Source: Clostridium yunnanense (GTDB lineage Bacteria; Bacillota; Clostridia; Clostridiales; Clostridiaceae). Taken from it: a stretch of 43,017 bases of DNA. The notes beneath the pieces are model-generated. The model did no database searches. It was not told the DNA's origin and saw only the letters and a list, made by a program, of their open reading frames with translations. The DNA is taken from the NCBI RefSeq assembly GCF_016595795.1, contig NZ_JAENHN010000056.1:1-43017 (forward strand), given 5' to 3'. This document shows positions 35,030-43,017 of this stretch, in pieces. The translations under genes were made by a program, and so were the position numbers. The stretch's first letter is position 1. Every line of letters starts with the position of its first letter.

Positions 35030-37018
35030 TTAAGATTGAACGATACTATTATTACCATCAACCATTAGCTCTGAAGTAGACTCATTTATATTAGGTTCTA
35101 AAACTAGATCTGAATATACAGGAACATCATTCTTTTTGTCTCTTCTTTCCTTTTCTAGCTTTTCAAACTCTTTCTTTTCTGCTTCTTTCTTGTCTCTTTC
35201 TACTTTTAGCTCTGGATATTTATTATATACAAATATCATAAATTCCTCTCCAGATAAAGTTTCCTTATCTAAAAGATCATTTGAAATATCATTTAATAAA
35301 TCTCTATTATTTCTTAATATTTCTCTTGCCTTTTCATGACTACTTTTGATTATCTGTAAAGTTTCTTCATCAATTTGTGCTGCAGTTTCAGCAGAACAGT
35401 TCTGAACCGGTCTTCCATCTAGATATCTATTACTAACAGACTCTAATGCCATCATATCAAACTTATCCGTCATACCATATATGGTAACCATACTTCTAGC
35501 TGATTGTGTAGCTCTTTCAATATCATTTGAAGCTCCAGTAGATATTATATTAAACTCAATCTCCTCTGCAGCTCTTCCACCAAGCATAACTGTAATTTCA
35601 TCTACCATCTCATCTTTAGAAACCAAATACTTTTCTTCATCTGGAAGTTGCATAGTATAACCCAATGCCCCCATGGTTCTTGGAACTATTGTGATCTTGT
35701 GTACTGGATCAGTATTCTTTAGTAAAGCCGCTACAAGTGCATGCCCTACCTCATGGAAAGCAACAATTCTTTTTTCTTTAGGCGAAAGAATTCTATCCTT
35801 CTTTTCCTTACCAGCTATTATTACTTCTACTGCTTCTTCAAGATCCTTTTGAAGTACAAATTTTCTATTATTTTTAACTGCACTAAGTGCAGCTTCATTA
35901 ACTATGTTTGCAAGATCAGCTCCTACTGCTCCAGGAGTACTCTTTGCTATTGACTCCATATCTACATTATCACTCATCTTAACATCTTTGGCATGAACTT
36001 TTAATATTGATATTCTTCCTTTTAAATCTGGTCTATCAACTATAACTCTTCTATCAAATCTTCCTGGTCTTAACAAAGCCTTATCAAGTATTTCTGGTCT
36101 ATTAGTAGCCCCAAGAATTACTACACCCTTAGAAGAATCAAATCCATCCATTTCAGCTAGTAATTGATTTAGAGTTTGTTCTCTTTCATCATTACCTTGG
36201 ATAGCTCCATCTCTGCTCTTACCGATGGCATCAATTTCATCTATGAATATTATACATGGAGCTTTTTCTTCAGCCTGTCTAAATAGATCTCTTACTCTTG
36301 AAGCACCCATACCAACAAAAAGCTCTACAAAGTCTGATCCCGACATCGAAAAAAACGGCACTTTTGCTTCTCCAGCTACTGCCTTTGCAAGCAGAGTCTT
36401 ACCTGTTCCTGGAGGTCCTACTAAAAGAGCTCCTTTAGGTAATTTTGCACCTATCTCCTGATATTTTTTAGGGTCATGTAGAAAATCTACAATTTCTTTT
36501 AATGATTCTTTTGCTTCTTCTTGACCTGCTACATCTGCAAAAGTTTTACCAGTCTCATCTTCTGCATAAAGCTTAGCAGTGTTCTTGCCAAAAGACATCA
36601 CTCCGCCACCCATCTTTTTATCCATCTTACCAAACATTAATCTACCTATTATGAAAAAGAATATTATAGGTACAACCCAATACAGTATTAAATCAGCTAT
36701 AGGAAATGCATCTGGAAGCTTTCCTTGATATTTTGCACCAGAATCCTGTAAACTCTTAACAAGATCCTTATCCCCTAGGTTCACTGTATATAGTATCTTA
36801 CCATAATCACTGCTTTGCTTATTTGGTACTATAGTCAATTTTTGACTTGTTATAGTTACAGTTTCTACCTTTTTATCTTTTAACATACTTTGAAATTCAT
36901 CATATGTAATGTTTTCTGTCATCATCTGAGTTTTAGTATAATTAAAAGCAAATAATAATCCTAAAGCTATTATTCCGTATATAATAGCATATTGCCATTT
37001 TTTATTATTCTTAAACAT
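35030..37018 (-). CDS. ftsH: ATP-dependent zinc metalloprotease FtsH
   Basis: A membrane-bound AAA+ protease that degrades damaged membrane proteins and some regulators. Two membrane helices (about 8-25 and 102-124) enclose a small outer domain. The AAA domain has Walker A GPPGTGKT near 204, Walker B IIFIDEIDAIG, and the second region of homology ending in RPGRFDRR. The zinc site is HEVGH near 423, with a further ligand Asp in STGASNDIERAT near 498. The C-terminal tail is charged and probably flexible. ATG 37018 has GAGGTG five bases upstream, whereas the longer frame to 37036 has no such signal. The product of 662 aa is of normal length. Confidence 0.97.
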   Translation of the reverse strand: MFKNNKKWQYAIIYGIIALGLLFAFNYTKTQMMTENITYDEFQSMLKDKKVETVTITSQKLTIVPNKQSSDYGKILYTVNLGDKDLVKSLQDSGAKYQGKLPDAFPIADLILYWVVPIIFFFIIGRLMFGKMDKKMGGGVMSFGKNTAKLYAEDETGKTFADVAGQEEAKESLKEIVDFLHDPKKYQEIGAKLPKGALLVGPPGTGKTLLAKAVAGEAKVPFFSMSGSDFVELFVGMGASRVRDLFRQAEEKAPCIIFIDEIDAIGKSRDGAIQGNDEREQTLNQLLAEMDGFDSSKGVVILGATNRPEILDKALLRPGRFDRRVIVDRPDLKGRISILKVHAKDVKMSDNVDMESIAKSTPGAVGADLANIVNEAALSAVKNNRKFVLQKDLEEAVEVIIAGKEKKDRILSPKEKRIVAFHEVGHALVAALLKNTDPVHKITIVPRTMGALGYTMQLPDEEKYLVSKDEMVDEITVMLGGRAAEEIEFNIISTGASNDIERATQSARSMVTIYGMTDKFDMMALESVSNRYLDGRPVQNCSAETAAQIDEETLQIIKSSHEKAREILRNNRDLLNDISNDLLDKETLSGEEFMIFVYNKYPELKVERDKKEAEKKEFEKLEKERRDKKNDVPVYSDLVLEPNINESTSELMVDGNNSIVQS

Positions 37019-37106
37019 ATTTGCACCTCTTTTCATTTGTCATATTATATGGATGGATAACTTATAATTAAACTTATATCTTTAAAGCCACCCGTCTTTG
37101 AATTAA

Positions 37107-37640
37107 CTATTTTAGAAGCCCAATCCTATCAAACGGAAAAACTCTAATTCTTGCTTTTCCTTGTATATCCTTAGCATCAATATATGGATTATTCCAATAT
37201 CTTGCATCTGCAGAATTAGCTCTATTATCCCCAAACATTAAATATTTTCCTTCTGGAATCTTAAAACTTCCTGTTTTGCTATCTGGATTTTTTACATAAT
37301 CCTCTTGAAGATATTTACCATTAATATAAACATCCCCGTTGTCTTTTATCTCTACAGTTTCTCCAGGCAACCCAACTACTCTTTTTATAAGTAAGTCTTT
37401 AAGTTCATCTGAGTAAAAAACCAATATATCTCCTCTTTTTATATTTTGAGGATTATAAATCTTGGTTACAAACATTTGATCACCTTTTTTTATAGTTGGA
37501 TACATAGATTCTGTTGGAACAGAAACTTTGTATAAAAGAAATTTATTGATAAGCATGGCAAGCAATATAGCTGCACCAATAGGTACTACCCAATCTAATA
37601 AAAATTTGACCATAGGATTTCTATTACTACTTTTCTCCAT
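37107..37640 (-). CDS. lepB: Signal peptidase I
   Basis: A membrane serine protease of 177 aa that removes signal peptides from exported proteins. One N-terminal membrane helix lies near residues 12-33. The catalytic serine is in SVPTESMYPTI (near 40) and the catalytic lysine in LIKRVVGLPGETVEI (near 85). The closing box is FGDNRANSADARYW (near 143), where the usual S-x-D-S-R appears as S-A-D-A-R. Length is typical of Gram-positive SipS-type enzymes. It starts 14 bases inside the end of the DUF3006 gene, so the two are translationally coupled; ftsH follows on the same strand after about 90 bases. Confidence 0.95.
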   Translation of the reverse strand: MEKSSNRNPMVKFLLDWVVPIGAAILLAMLINKFLLYKVSVPTESMYPTIKKGDQMFVTKIYNPQNIKRGDILVFYSDELKDLLIKRVVGLPGETVEIKDNGDVYINGKYLQEDYVKNPDSKTGSFKIPEGKYLMFGDNRANSADARYWNNPYIDAKDIQGKARIRVFPFDRIGLLK

Positions 37641-37863
37641 CGTTCCACATACCTTTCATTAAATCTTCTACAATTGATTTCCTTTTACTTGTTAAATCCT
37701 TGTCTATATAATAACTGGAATCTTTTTTAACCAACACATCGCCTTCCTTAGGTACTCCTTTAATATTATTGACATTAATTCTTAGAATTTCTTCATTTAC
37801 CTCACAAACGGCAATATTGTTTTCTATTCTATCTATTATTATACAATCTTTAGATAGTTCCAT
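37627..37863 (-). CDS. DUF3006 family protein
   Basis: A 78-aa protein that starts KDCIIIDRIENNIAVCEV and continues with EGDVLVKKDSSYYID, the pattern of the DUF3006 family. These are small beta-barrel-like domains of unknown role that often sit beside secreted or processing enzymes. There is no signal peptide. The ATG has GAGGAG five bases upstream. The overlap of 14 bases with the signal peptidase gene suggests a shared role or shared dosage. A copy of repeat family 1 ends about 14 bases upstream of the start codon. Confidence 0.85.
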   Translation of the reverse strand: MELSKDCIIIDRIENNIAVCEVNEEILRINVNNIKGVPKEGDVLVKKDSSYYIDKDLTSKRKSIVEDLMKGMWNDGEK

Positions 37864-37876
37864 ATTATCTCCTCTA

Positions 37877-37973
37877 GATTTATCATTTCTTTATAAAAAT
37901 TATATTTTCAAATTCTGCCCTTGAAACCAATATGAGCTTTAAAAATAATTGTATTATCGAAATGATTGATTCT
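37877..37973. repeat. Palindromic repeat family 1, copy H (diverged)
   Basis: 97 bp; ends GATTTATCATTTC and GAAATGATTGATTC. The inner parts TATATTTTCAAATTCTGCCC and GAGCTTTAAAAATAATTG match copies A and B. Like most copies it lies directly upstream of a ribosome-binding site, here that of the DUF3006 gene. Confidence 0.7.
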
Positions 37974-38135
37974 AATTAAAATACACCTTATATAAGTATA
38001 TCATAATAATTTTTTTTTTCTATTGTAGATAGATAATTTAAAGGTTTTTTTCCACTTGTTGTAAACACATTGCATAAAATTTAATTGGGTGAATTATATG
38101 ATATACCTTTTCTACCATTATGTAAATAGGTTGGC

Positions 38136-38172
38136 TTAAAAATAACAGAGTGTCGATATATTCAACACTCTG
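38136..38172 (-). terminator. Terminator of lysA
   Basis: CAGAGTGT (38165-38172 complement) pairs with ACACTCTG on the minus strand around an 11-base loop, followed by TTATTTTTAAG. It lies about 95 bases past the stop codon. Confidence 0.75.
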
Positions 38173-38266
38173 CGCAAATCCTCAACTATTAACTTATCCA
38201 TAATCTTAAATTACAAAGAAGTAGTGTTTTTCGAACAGTTTTAATTTAATCTTTCCTAATTGAACG

Positions 38267-39559
38267 CTATATTTCATTTCTAATTATATCTGCATAGGTT
38301 TCTCTCTTACAAACAAGTCTATCTTCTCCATCTTTAATCATAACAACTGCAGCCTTAGGAACCTTATTATAATTATTAGCCATTGAATATCCATAGGCAC
38401 CTGTTGACATTATAGCCAATAAATCACCAGTCTCAATCTTTGGTAACCTTATGCTATTTATTAATATATCTCCAGATTCGCAGCACTTTCCAGCTACAGT
38501 TACATCTTCCAACTCATCCGAATTAACTTTATTTGCTACTATCGATTCATATTCAGCATTATATAATGCTGGTCTAATATTATCAGTCATTCCGCCATCT
38601 ACAGATATATACTTTCTTATTGAAGGTACTTCTTTAATTGATCCAACTTTATATAATGTAATTCCTGCATTTCCTACTATAGATCTTCCTGGCTCTATGG
38701 TAAGTATAGGCATATTTATCCCTAAGGTTTCACAAACTTGATCAGCCTTACTTAGAATTGCAGCACAATATTCGCTTGCAGGTTTTGGTTCATCATCAGA
38801 AGTATAATAAATTCCGAAACCCCCACCAAGATCAAGTTCTTTTATAAGATATCCTGTCGCATCATATATATCCTTAATAATTGTTAACATTATCTCAGTC
38901 GCATCTTCATAAGGAGCTATATCAAAAATTTGAGACCCTATATGACAATGTAGCCCTGAAAGTTCTACATTTTGTAATGATAAAACCTTATTAACAACAT
39001 TTAATATATTATCTCCTATATATGCAAAGCCAAACTTTGAGTCTAACTGACCTGTTTTGATATACTCATGTGTATGAGCTTCTATCCCAGGTGTTATTCT
39101 TAAATAAATTTTTTGTTTTTTATTATGCTTTCTAGCAATATTGTCAATAAGTTCTATTTCCATTTCATTATCTGCTACAAAAGTACCTACACCAAGATCT
39201 ATTCCTAGTTCAATTTCGTCAATTGTCTTGTTATTTCCATGGAAATATACTTTTTCCAACGGGAATCCAGATTTATATGCTGTAAAAAGCTCGCCACCTG
39301 ACACAACGTCTAAATATAGATTTTCATCTTGTATTATCCTACACATAGCAAGAGTTAAGAAGGCTTTTCCAGCATATGCAACCCTATTATTTCTATTTTC
39401 ACAATTAAATCCATTGTAATATTCTCTACAATTTTGTCTAATAAGATTTTCATCAAAAACATAAAGTGGTGTAGAGTATTTTTCTGCAAGCTCCGTAGCT
39501 CTAACCCCACTAATTGATAATACATTTTCATCAACATTCATATTTCCAAACAATTTCAT
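38267..39559 (-). CDS. lysA: Diaminopimelate decarboxylase
   Basis: The last enzyme of lysine synthesis, a PLP enzyme turning meso-diaminopimelate into lysine; cytoplasmic, 430 aa. The PLP lysine is in VAYAGKAFLTL near 62. The glycine loop binding phosphate is LDLGGGFGIYY near 245. EPGRSIVGNAG near 290 and the catalytic cysteine region CCESGDIL near 359 come next. Fold type III barrel plus C-terminal sheet domain are complete. The frame starts two codons earlier at 39565, but GGGGAGG is only two bases from that ATG and eight from ATG 39559, so the latter is chosen. The leader carries a terminator and a second overlapping hairpin, which suggests attenuation. Confidence 0.95.
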   Translation of the reverse strand: MKLFGNMNVDENVLSISGVRATELAEKYSTPLYVFDENLIRQNCREYYNGFNCENRNNRVAYAGKAFLTLAMCRIIQDENLYLDVVSGGELFTAYKSGFPLEKVYFHGNNKTIDEIELGIDLGVGTFVADNEMEIELIDNIARKHNKKQKIYLRITPGIEAHTHEYIKTGQLDSKFGFAYIGDNILNVVNKVLSLQNVELSGLHCHIGSQIFDIAPYEDATEIMLTIIKDIYDATGYLIKELDLGGGFGIYYTSDDEPKPASEYCAAILSKADQVCETLGINMPILTIEPGRSIVGNAGITLYKVGSIKEVPSIRKYISVDGGMTDNIRPALYNAEYESIVANKVNSDELEDVTVAGKCCESGDILINSIRLPKIETGDLLAIMSTGAYGYSMANNYNKVPKAAVVMIKDGEDRLVCKRETYADIIRNEI

Positions 39560-39600
39560 CAACATTACCTCCCCAATATTAACTAAAAATCTCTTTTACT

Positions 39601-39648
39601 TTTTACTATTACATAGTAAAAAACGTCACAGAAAATATCTGTGACGGG
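39601..39648 (-). promoter_or_regulatory. Terminator and overlapping hairpin in lysA leader
   Basis: CGTCACAGA and TCTGTGACG (39624-39646) form a perfect stem followed on the minus strand by TTTTTT. That T run also forms one arm of a second hairpin (39601-39621, TTTTACTAT with ATAGTAAAA). The two structures compete for the same bases. It lies 42 bases before the lysA start, so it may control entry into the gene, or it may only end upstream transcription. Confidence 0.6.
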
Positions 39649-40120
39649 TAGAATTCGCTTTAAGGTAAAATTGCAGAAATGAATTTTTATCTTATGATAT
39701 AATTCTAAAACATATCAATAACTACTTGAAAATATTTTATCGCAATTCTTAATACCTTGTAGCTCTCCACTTTAATAACTGAATGACAACACTATAATTA
39801 TCTTTCTTTAAAGTGACAGTTATATATATATTATATATATAACCAGAAAAAAAACTTCGCCAAGCTATCTTCTTCGGCTGTTTTTCCTTTCTTTATTTAT
39901 CTACACTTGCCAGCTCCAAATAAATACTTTTAAAAACAGCACCTCTACCCTAGGTTTCGCTTAATATGTTGAATCAAATAATACTTTAATATTATTATTG
40001 ATTCGACATTATTCAATTTTATTTATAATTTAACTATTATATTATCATATTAAAATAAATATGCAATACAAAAACAAAAATAATTAAATTAGATTTTTGA
40101 TTAAAGTGTTTCATCTTTAA
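39649..40120. other. Intergenic region before lysA
   Basis: About 470 bases. It contains the terminator at 39846 and presumably the lysA promoter and leader. I compared it by eye with lysine riboswitch and T-box cores (AGGTGC, GGTGGNACCGCG) and found neither. A TATATATATTATATATATA run lies near 39823-39841. Confidence 0.45.
39846..39882 (-). terminator. Probable terminator of TIM-barrel gene
   Basis: On the minus strand GCCGAAG and CTTGGC pair with a bulge, followed after GAAG by a run of eight T. Confidence 0.5.
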
Positions 40121-40810
40121 CTACTCTTTATCGCTTCTGTATTTAACCATAAGTTCACTAAATATTTCACCAGAACTAGGCGGTGTATATGTTATTGCGT
40201 TTGCTCCTGCAATTATTGTCTCTTTTATGCTTTCAGTAGTTGGTCCACCTGTAGCTATAATAGGAAAGTCTGGAAACTTCTTTCTTACATTACGAACTAT
40301 CTCTGCAGTATTCTTTCCACCTGAGACATTTAATATGTGTGCCCCTGCTTCTATTCTACCTTCAAAGTCATCATTTTCAGATACAACAGTAACTATTATT
40401 GGTATATCTACTGTATTTCTTAATTTATTTACTATTTCATTTGATGTAGGGGCATTGACTACAACTCCCATTGCACCTTTGAATTCTGCATCTAATGCAA
40501 GATTTATAACTCTCATCCCCTGAGTTATACCTCCTCCTACTCCACAAAATACTGGAACGTCTGCAGCAAGCATTAAAGCTTCTGTAATAATAGGCTGAGG
40601 AGTAAATGGATATACTGCAATTATTGCATCAGCATTAGTGTTTTTTATTATTGCAACATCTGTAGTAAATACAAGTGATTTTATTCTTTTACCAAATATC
40701 TTTATTCCACTTGCATCTCTTATAACAGCAGGCATTTCTATTAAGTGATTTCTTAGAGCACCTTTAATCTCAGGTACATACTTTGGCTCTTTATTTGTGT
40801 TTCCTATCAT
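40121..40810 (-). CDS. TIM-barrel protein of unknown function
   Basis: A soluble 229-aa protein with the alternating strand-helix pattern of a (beta/alpha)8 barrel: AIIAVYPFTPQP, VPVFCGVGGG, IPIIVTVVSENDDF, HILNVSGGKNT, FPIIATGGPTTESI and ANAITYTPPSSGE. The GGGITQG and ATGGPT loops resemble phosphate-binding loops of flavin- or sugar-phosphate-binding barrels. Clostridial homologues are often auto-labelled as hydrolase without proof; I would not assign a reaction. The start ATG follows AAGGGGG. It is monocistronic, with a long leader region on both sides, so no partner can be inferred. Confidence 0.7.
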   Translation of the reverse strand: MIGNTNKEPKYVPEIKGALRNHLIEMPAVIRDASGIKIFGKRIKSLVFTTDVAIIKNTNADAIIAVYPFTPQPIITEALMLAADVPVFCGVGGGITQGMRVINLALDAEFKGAMGVVVNAPTSNEIVNKLRNTVDIPIIVTVVSENDDFEGRIEAGAHILNVSGGKNTAEIVRNVRKKFPDFPIIATGGPTTESIKETIIAGANAITYTPPSSGEIFSELMVKYRSDKE

Positions 40811-41062
40811 TTAAATATCCCCCTTTCCCTTTCACAAAGATATATAATTAGTAAATTTGAAGTATCAAAGAAATTAAGCACAGAATCTATTGTAATTAAG
40901 ATATATTTATACATAAATTTTGCCTTATCATAATTTCCTAAGAATAAAAAATAATTTGAAAATTAACTATATTTTAATACAACGAGTTTCTCTTGTCATT
41001 TTTTTTATATTAATTTTTCTTTAATTCATATGACAATATTATTCAAAATATAACAAATGTAA

Positions 41063-41554
41063 TTATTTTAATTCATTTAATATCTTTCTAACTACTGCTT
41101 TTCCTATCTTATCTTCAGTCATTTCACTTATTGCATCTTCAATGTTGCTCCAATCAAGCCATTCTACTTCTGAAGACTTTATGATTTCTCCTGATTTGTA
41201 GTGTGCTATATATGTAAGCATAAGTAGATCTTTCCCCTTGACATAATCACTACCTAAATATTTTATGTTATCTACTATTAATCCCGTCTCTTCTTTTACC
41301 TCTCTATAAACAGCATCTTCTGCTTTTTCATCTGGGCTGATATAACCTGAAACCAGTACTTTTGAATTTTTATATATATAGCTTTGCTTAAGCAATAATA
41401 TCTTATTACCCTTTATAATGGCAACAACAATACAAGGTCTTGGCACATCAAAAAACATCATATCATCCTCTGAACAATATGGTACTCCCCCTTCATCCCA
41501 ACTATGCTTTTCTTCAAGCTTTTTCCCACAAAGTGGACAATATACGAATTTCAT
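41063..41554 (-). CDS. Zinc-ribbon Nudix hydrolase
   Basis: A cytoplasmic pyrophosphohydrolase of 163 aa. An N-terminal zinc ribbon, CPLCGKKL with YCSEDD, precedes the Nudix domain. The Nudix box fits GX5EX7REUXEEXGU: GYISPDE, then AVYREVKEETGLIV (near 78-100). This layout resembles NAD(H) pyrophosphatase (NudC) but the protein is shorter and lacks that family's extra N-terminal domain. Substrates could be NADH, ADP-ribose or other nucleoside diphosphate derivatives. The start ATG has AGGGGG six bases upstream. It precedes no gene closely enough to suggest an operon. Confidence 0.88.
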   Translation of the reverse strand: MKFVYCPLCGKKLEEKHSWDEGGVPYCSEDDMMFFDVPRPCIVVAIIKGNKILLLKQSYIYKNSKVLVSGYISPDEKAEDAVYREVKEETGLIVDNIKYLGSDYVKGKDLLMLTYIAHYKSGEIIKSSEVEWLDWSNIEDAISEMTEDKIGKAVVRKILNELK

Positions 41555-41594
41555 GTCATTCCCCCTAAAATCACTTTACAATATACTCTATATA

Positions 41595-42287
41595 CTATAA
41601 TATCACTTGAACTTCCTTTTTCAAAGTTATGCTGTCTGGAGTAACCTCACTGCAATACGCAAAGATATCAACTCCATTTTTAGATGCAAATCTTAACGCC
41701 TCGCCAAACTCAGGATCTGTTTCATCATGAGGTGTAAATGCTTTTATATCATCAAGTTGTATTAGAAATATAACTCCAGCACCTTTCCCTTGCCTTTTAG
41801 CCTCTACCAGTTCCAACAAATGCTTTCTACCTCTTTCAGTAGGTGCATCAGGAAAGCTAGCAACTCCATCCTTTTCCAAAGTCACTCCCTTAACTTCTAG
41901 ATAATACTCATCACCAATATCATCACTTAATTTAAAATCAAATCTACTGTTTCCAAAAGTTTTCTCTCTCATTATTATATTATATTTCTCTAAAGAAGGA
42001 ATCCTTTTATTTATTAATGCTTCTTGTACTACCTTATTTGGGATATGAGAATCTATACTTATTAGATTTTCCCCTTTGTATGCAGCTATTAGATCATATT
42101 GTGTTTTTCTCTCTGGCGAATCCTCTTTTCTAAGTATAACCTTTGTACCTGGTATCAAGATTTCTTTGCATCGCCCTGTATTGGGCACATGAGTCATTAT
42201 TTCCTTATTATCTAGAATTACATAACCTTGAAATCTATTAGGTCTTTTAACAAATACCGCTTCTAATACAGGTTTTTCTATTAACAC
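41595..42287 (-). CDS. sfsA: SfsA family DNA-binding/nuclease-like protein
   Basis: Sugar fermentation stimulation protein A, 230 aa. The N-terminal OB-like part (AVFVKRPNRFQGYV, HVPNTGRCKEILIPG) is joined to a nuclease-fold C-terminal part with NSRFDFKL, YYLEVKGVTLEKDGVASFPDAPTERG and GKGAGVIFLIQL. The D, E and K of the second segment are arranged like PD-(D/E)xK nucleases. The function in Gram-positives is not settled. The frame runs 39 codons further upstream through a DnaA-box-bearing noncoding region. I start at GTG 42287, which has AAGGTG six bases upstream and gives the normal family length. Confidence 0.92.
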   Translation of the reverse strand: MLIEKPVLEAVFVKRPNRFQGYVILDNKEIMTHVPNTGRCKEILIPGTKVILRKEDSPERKTQYDLIAAYKGENLISIDSHIPNKVVQEALINKRIPSLEKYNIIMREKTFGNSRFDFKLSDDIGDEYYLEVKGVTLEKDGVASFPDAPTERGRKHLLELVEAKRQGKGAGVIFLIQLDDIKAFTPHDETDPEFGEALRFASKNGVDIFAYCSEVTPDSITLKKEVQVIL

Positions 42288-42318
42288 ATTAATCACCTTC
42301 ATAATATATTCAGAATAG

Positions 42319-42623
42319 TTATCCACATTACCCACACATATTGTCCACATAATATGTGTCCATTGTTGATACTTAACCGTAAAATTTATATTTTTCACTA
42401 TCATTATTACTTTTATGTAGGTTTTTGTAAGTTTATATACTATTTTGTTATAGCATATTTATTAAACTGAGTATGCTAAACTTTAATTATCACCCTAATT
42501 ATATTATTTTCTTATAGTATATAGCAATAAATATTAACTTTTCCACTACTTATCCACATTTACTCACAGGTTTGTATACAAAAATGTGGACAACTATTAT
42601 AAAAATCAACTTTTTGTGAATAA
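42319..42623. promoter_or_regulatory. Cluster of DnaA boxes
   Basis: Two perfect TTATCCACA boxes (42319-42327 and 42550-42558), one reverse TTATTCACA (42623-42615) and two TTGTCCACA variants (42341-42349 and reverse 42593-42585) lie within 305 AT-rich bases. A further near-match TTACTCACA is at 42560-42568. This density is well above what is expected by chance. It may be a DnaA-titration or regulatory site, or part of a replication origin region. Confidence 0.6.
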
Positions 42624-42689
42624 GTCAATACTTTTTTTTAAAACAACCTTTTTCTACATTTTGTCCAAAAAGCCGATAATTTTTATAGA

Positions 42690-42727
42690 CAAAAATAAGG
42701 AATTACCCTTATGAGTAACTCCTTACA
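42690..42727 (-). terminator. Terminator of rRNA-tRNA operon
   Basis: AAGGAGTTAC and GTAATTCCTT pair on the minus strand with one G-U pair, and ATTTTTG follows. It lies about 90 bases past the tRNA. Confidence 0.75.
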
Positions 42728-42813
42728 TATACATTTATAGGCCTCAGCCATATTACGTTCTACACATATATAAACTCGATATACTCCGGAAGTAAATCGA
42801 GTTATATAAGTTA

Positions 42814-42888
42814 TGGTGACTCCTAGGGGAATCGAACCCCTGTTACCACCGTGAAAGGGTGGTGTCTTGACCGCTTGACCAAGGAGCC
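42814..42888 (-). tRNA. tRNA-Glu (anticodon TTC)
   Basis: 75 bases with an encoded CCA end. The acceptor arms GGCTCCT and AGGAGTC pair (one G-U pair), the anticodon arm is CCACC-CTTTCAC-GGTGG, and the T arm is GGGG-TTCGAAT-CCCC. The loop CTTTCAC gives anticodon TTC, so glutamate. It lies 5-6 bases past the 5S rRNA in the same operon. Confidence 0.97.
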
Positions 42889-42893
42889 ATAAA

Positions 42894-43011
42894 CCTAGCG
42901 ACCACTTACTCTCCCACACAGTCGCCCATGCAGTACCATCAGCCGTCTAAGTCTTAACCGTCGTGTTCGGAATGGGTACGGGTGTAACCCTTAGACGCAT
43001 CATCACTAGAT
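42894..43011 (-). rRNA. rrf: 5S ribosomal RNA
   Basis: About 117 bases. The ends CTAGTGAT and GTCGCTAG pair as the terminal helix. The inner segments CCCATTCCGAACACGA and GGTACTGCATGGGCGAC are typical of bacterial 5S rRNA. The 5' end is placed within a few bases. The 23S and 16S genes would lie beyond the right edge. Confidence 0.95.
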
Positions 43012-43017
43012 ATTGAA

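Noticed and set aside
39559-39845. Lysine riboswitch or T-box in front of lysA
   Set aside because: The conserved cores of both classes were looked for by eye and not found; only the terminator and second hairpin remain.
42319-42623. Calling this the chromosomal origin
   Set aside because: DnaA boxes are present, but dnaA, dnaN and rpmH are not next to it, and the window gives no skew switch to place an origin.
42683-42919. Open frame over the tRNA-Glu and rRNA terminator
   Set aside because: It is made of the tRNA and 5S end read as codons.

Overview
The window reads as a chromosomal segment of a low-GC, Gram-positive anaerobe of the Clostridium type. The composition is strongly AT-rich, Shine-Dalgarno sites are strong (GGAGG-like), and intrinsic terminators follow many genes. 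The gene set includes superoxide reductase (desulfoferrodoxin), lipoteichoic-acid synthase, a GlcT/LicT-type antiterminator, FtsH, HelD and a giant cyclic beta-1,2-glucan synthase. Almost every gene lies on the minus strand, and the minus-strand 5S rRNA and tRNA-Glu at the right edge close an rRNA operon whose 16S and 23S genes would lie outside. This suggests the replication origin is to the right (inference).

Left part (1-5.2 kb): the 5' portion of a zinc-ribbon transposase-like gene; an N-acetylglucosamine-type PTS permease whose leader carries a ribonucleic antiterminator (RAT), a terminator and a CRE-like site; its PRD antiterminator gene; and a plus-strand membrane acyltransferase.

Accessory block (5.2-12.9 kb): a minus-strand five-gene cassette of unknown function. 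It holds a 67-aa protein, a 208-aa protein, a 110-aa exported protein with a serine tail, an 833-aa tandem glutathionylspermidine-synthase-like ATP-grasp protein, and a 224-aa single-pass membrane protein. HAD phosphatase, superoxide reductase and an orphan 74-aa gene follow. Seven copies of a roughly 95-bp imperfect palindrome (shared ends GATGWACCACTTC) lie between these genes, often directly upstream of ribosome-binding sites; an eighth lies near 37.9 kb.

Envelope block (13-29.5 kb): the 2841-aa cyclic glucan synthase, an M18 aminopeptidase, an exported amidase with four SH3b repeats, a CDF metal transporter and LTA synthase. The noncoding DNA here carries a second repeat family with inverted termini (full copies about 170-200 bp, plus half copies) and a third family of compound hairpins.

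Housekeeping block (30-43 kb): a polar amino-acid ABC transporter operon (binding protein, permease, ATPase), HelD-like helicase, FtsH, a DUF3006-signal peptidase I pair, diaminopimelate decarboxylase with a possible attenuator leader, a TIM-barrel protein, a zinc-ribbon Nudix hydrolase, SfsA, a cluster of DnaA boxes, tRNA-Glu and 5S rRNA.

The best candidates for something undescribed are the ATP-grasp cassette with its possible small exported substrate, the two dispersed palindromic repeat families, and the DnaA-box cluster beside the rRNA operon.
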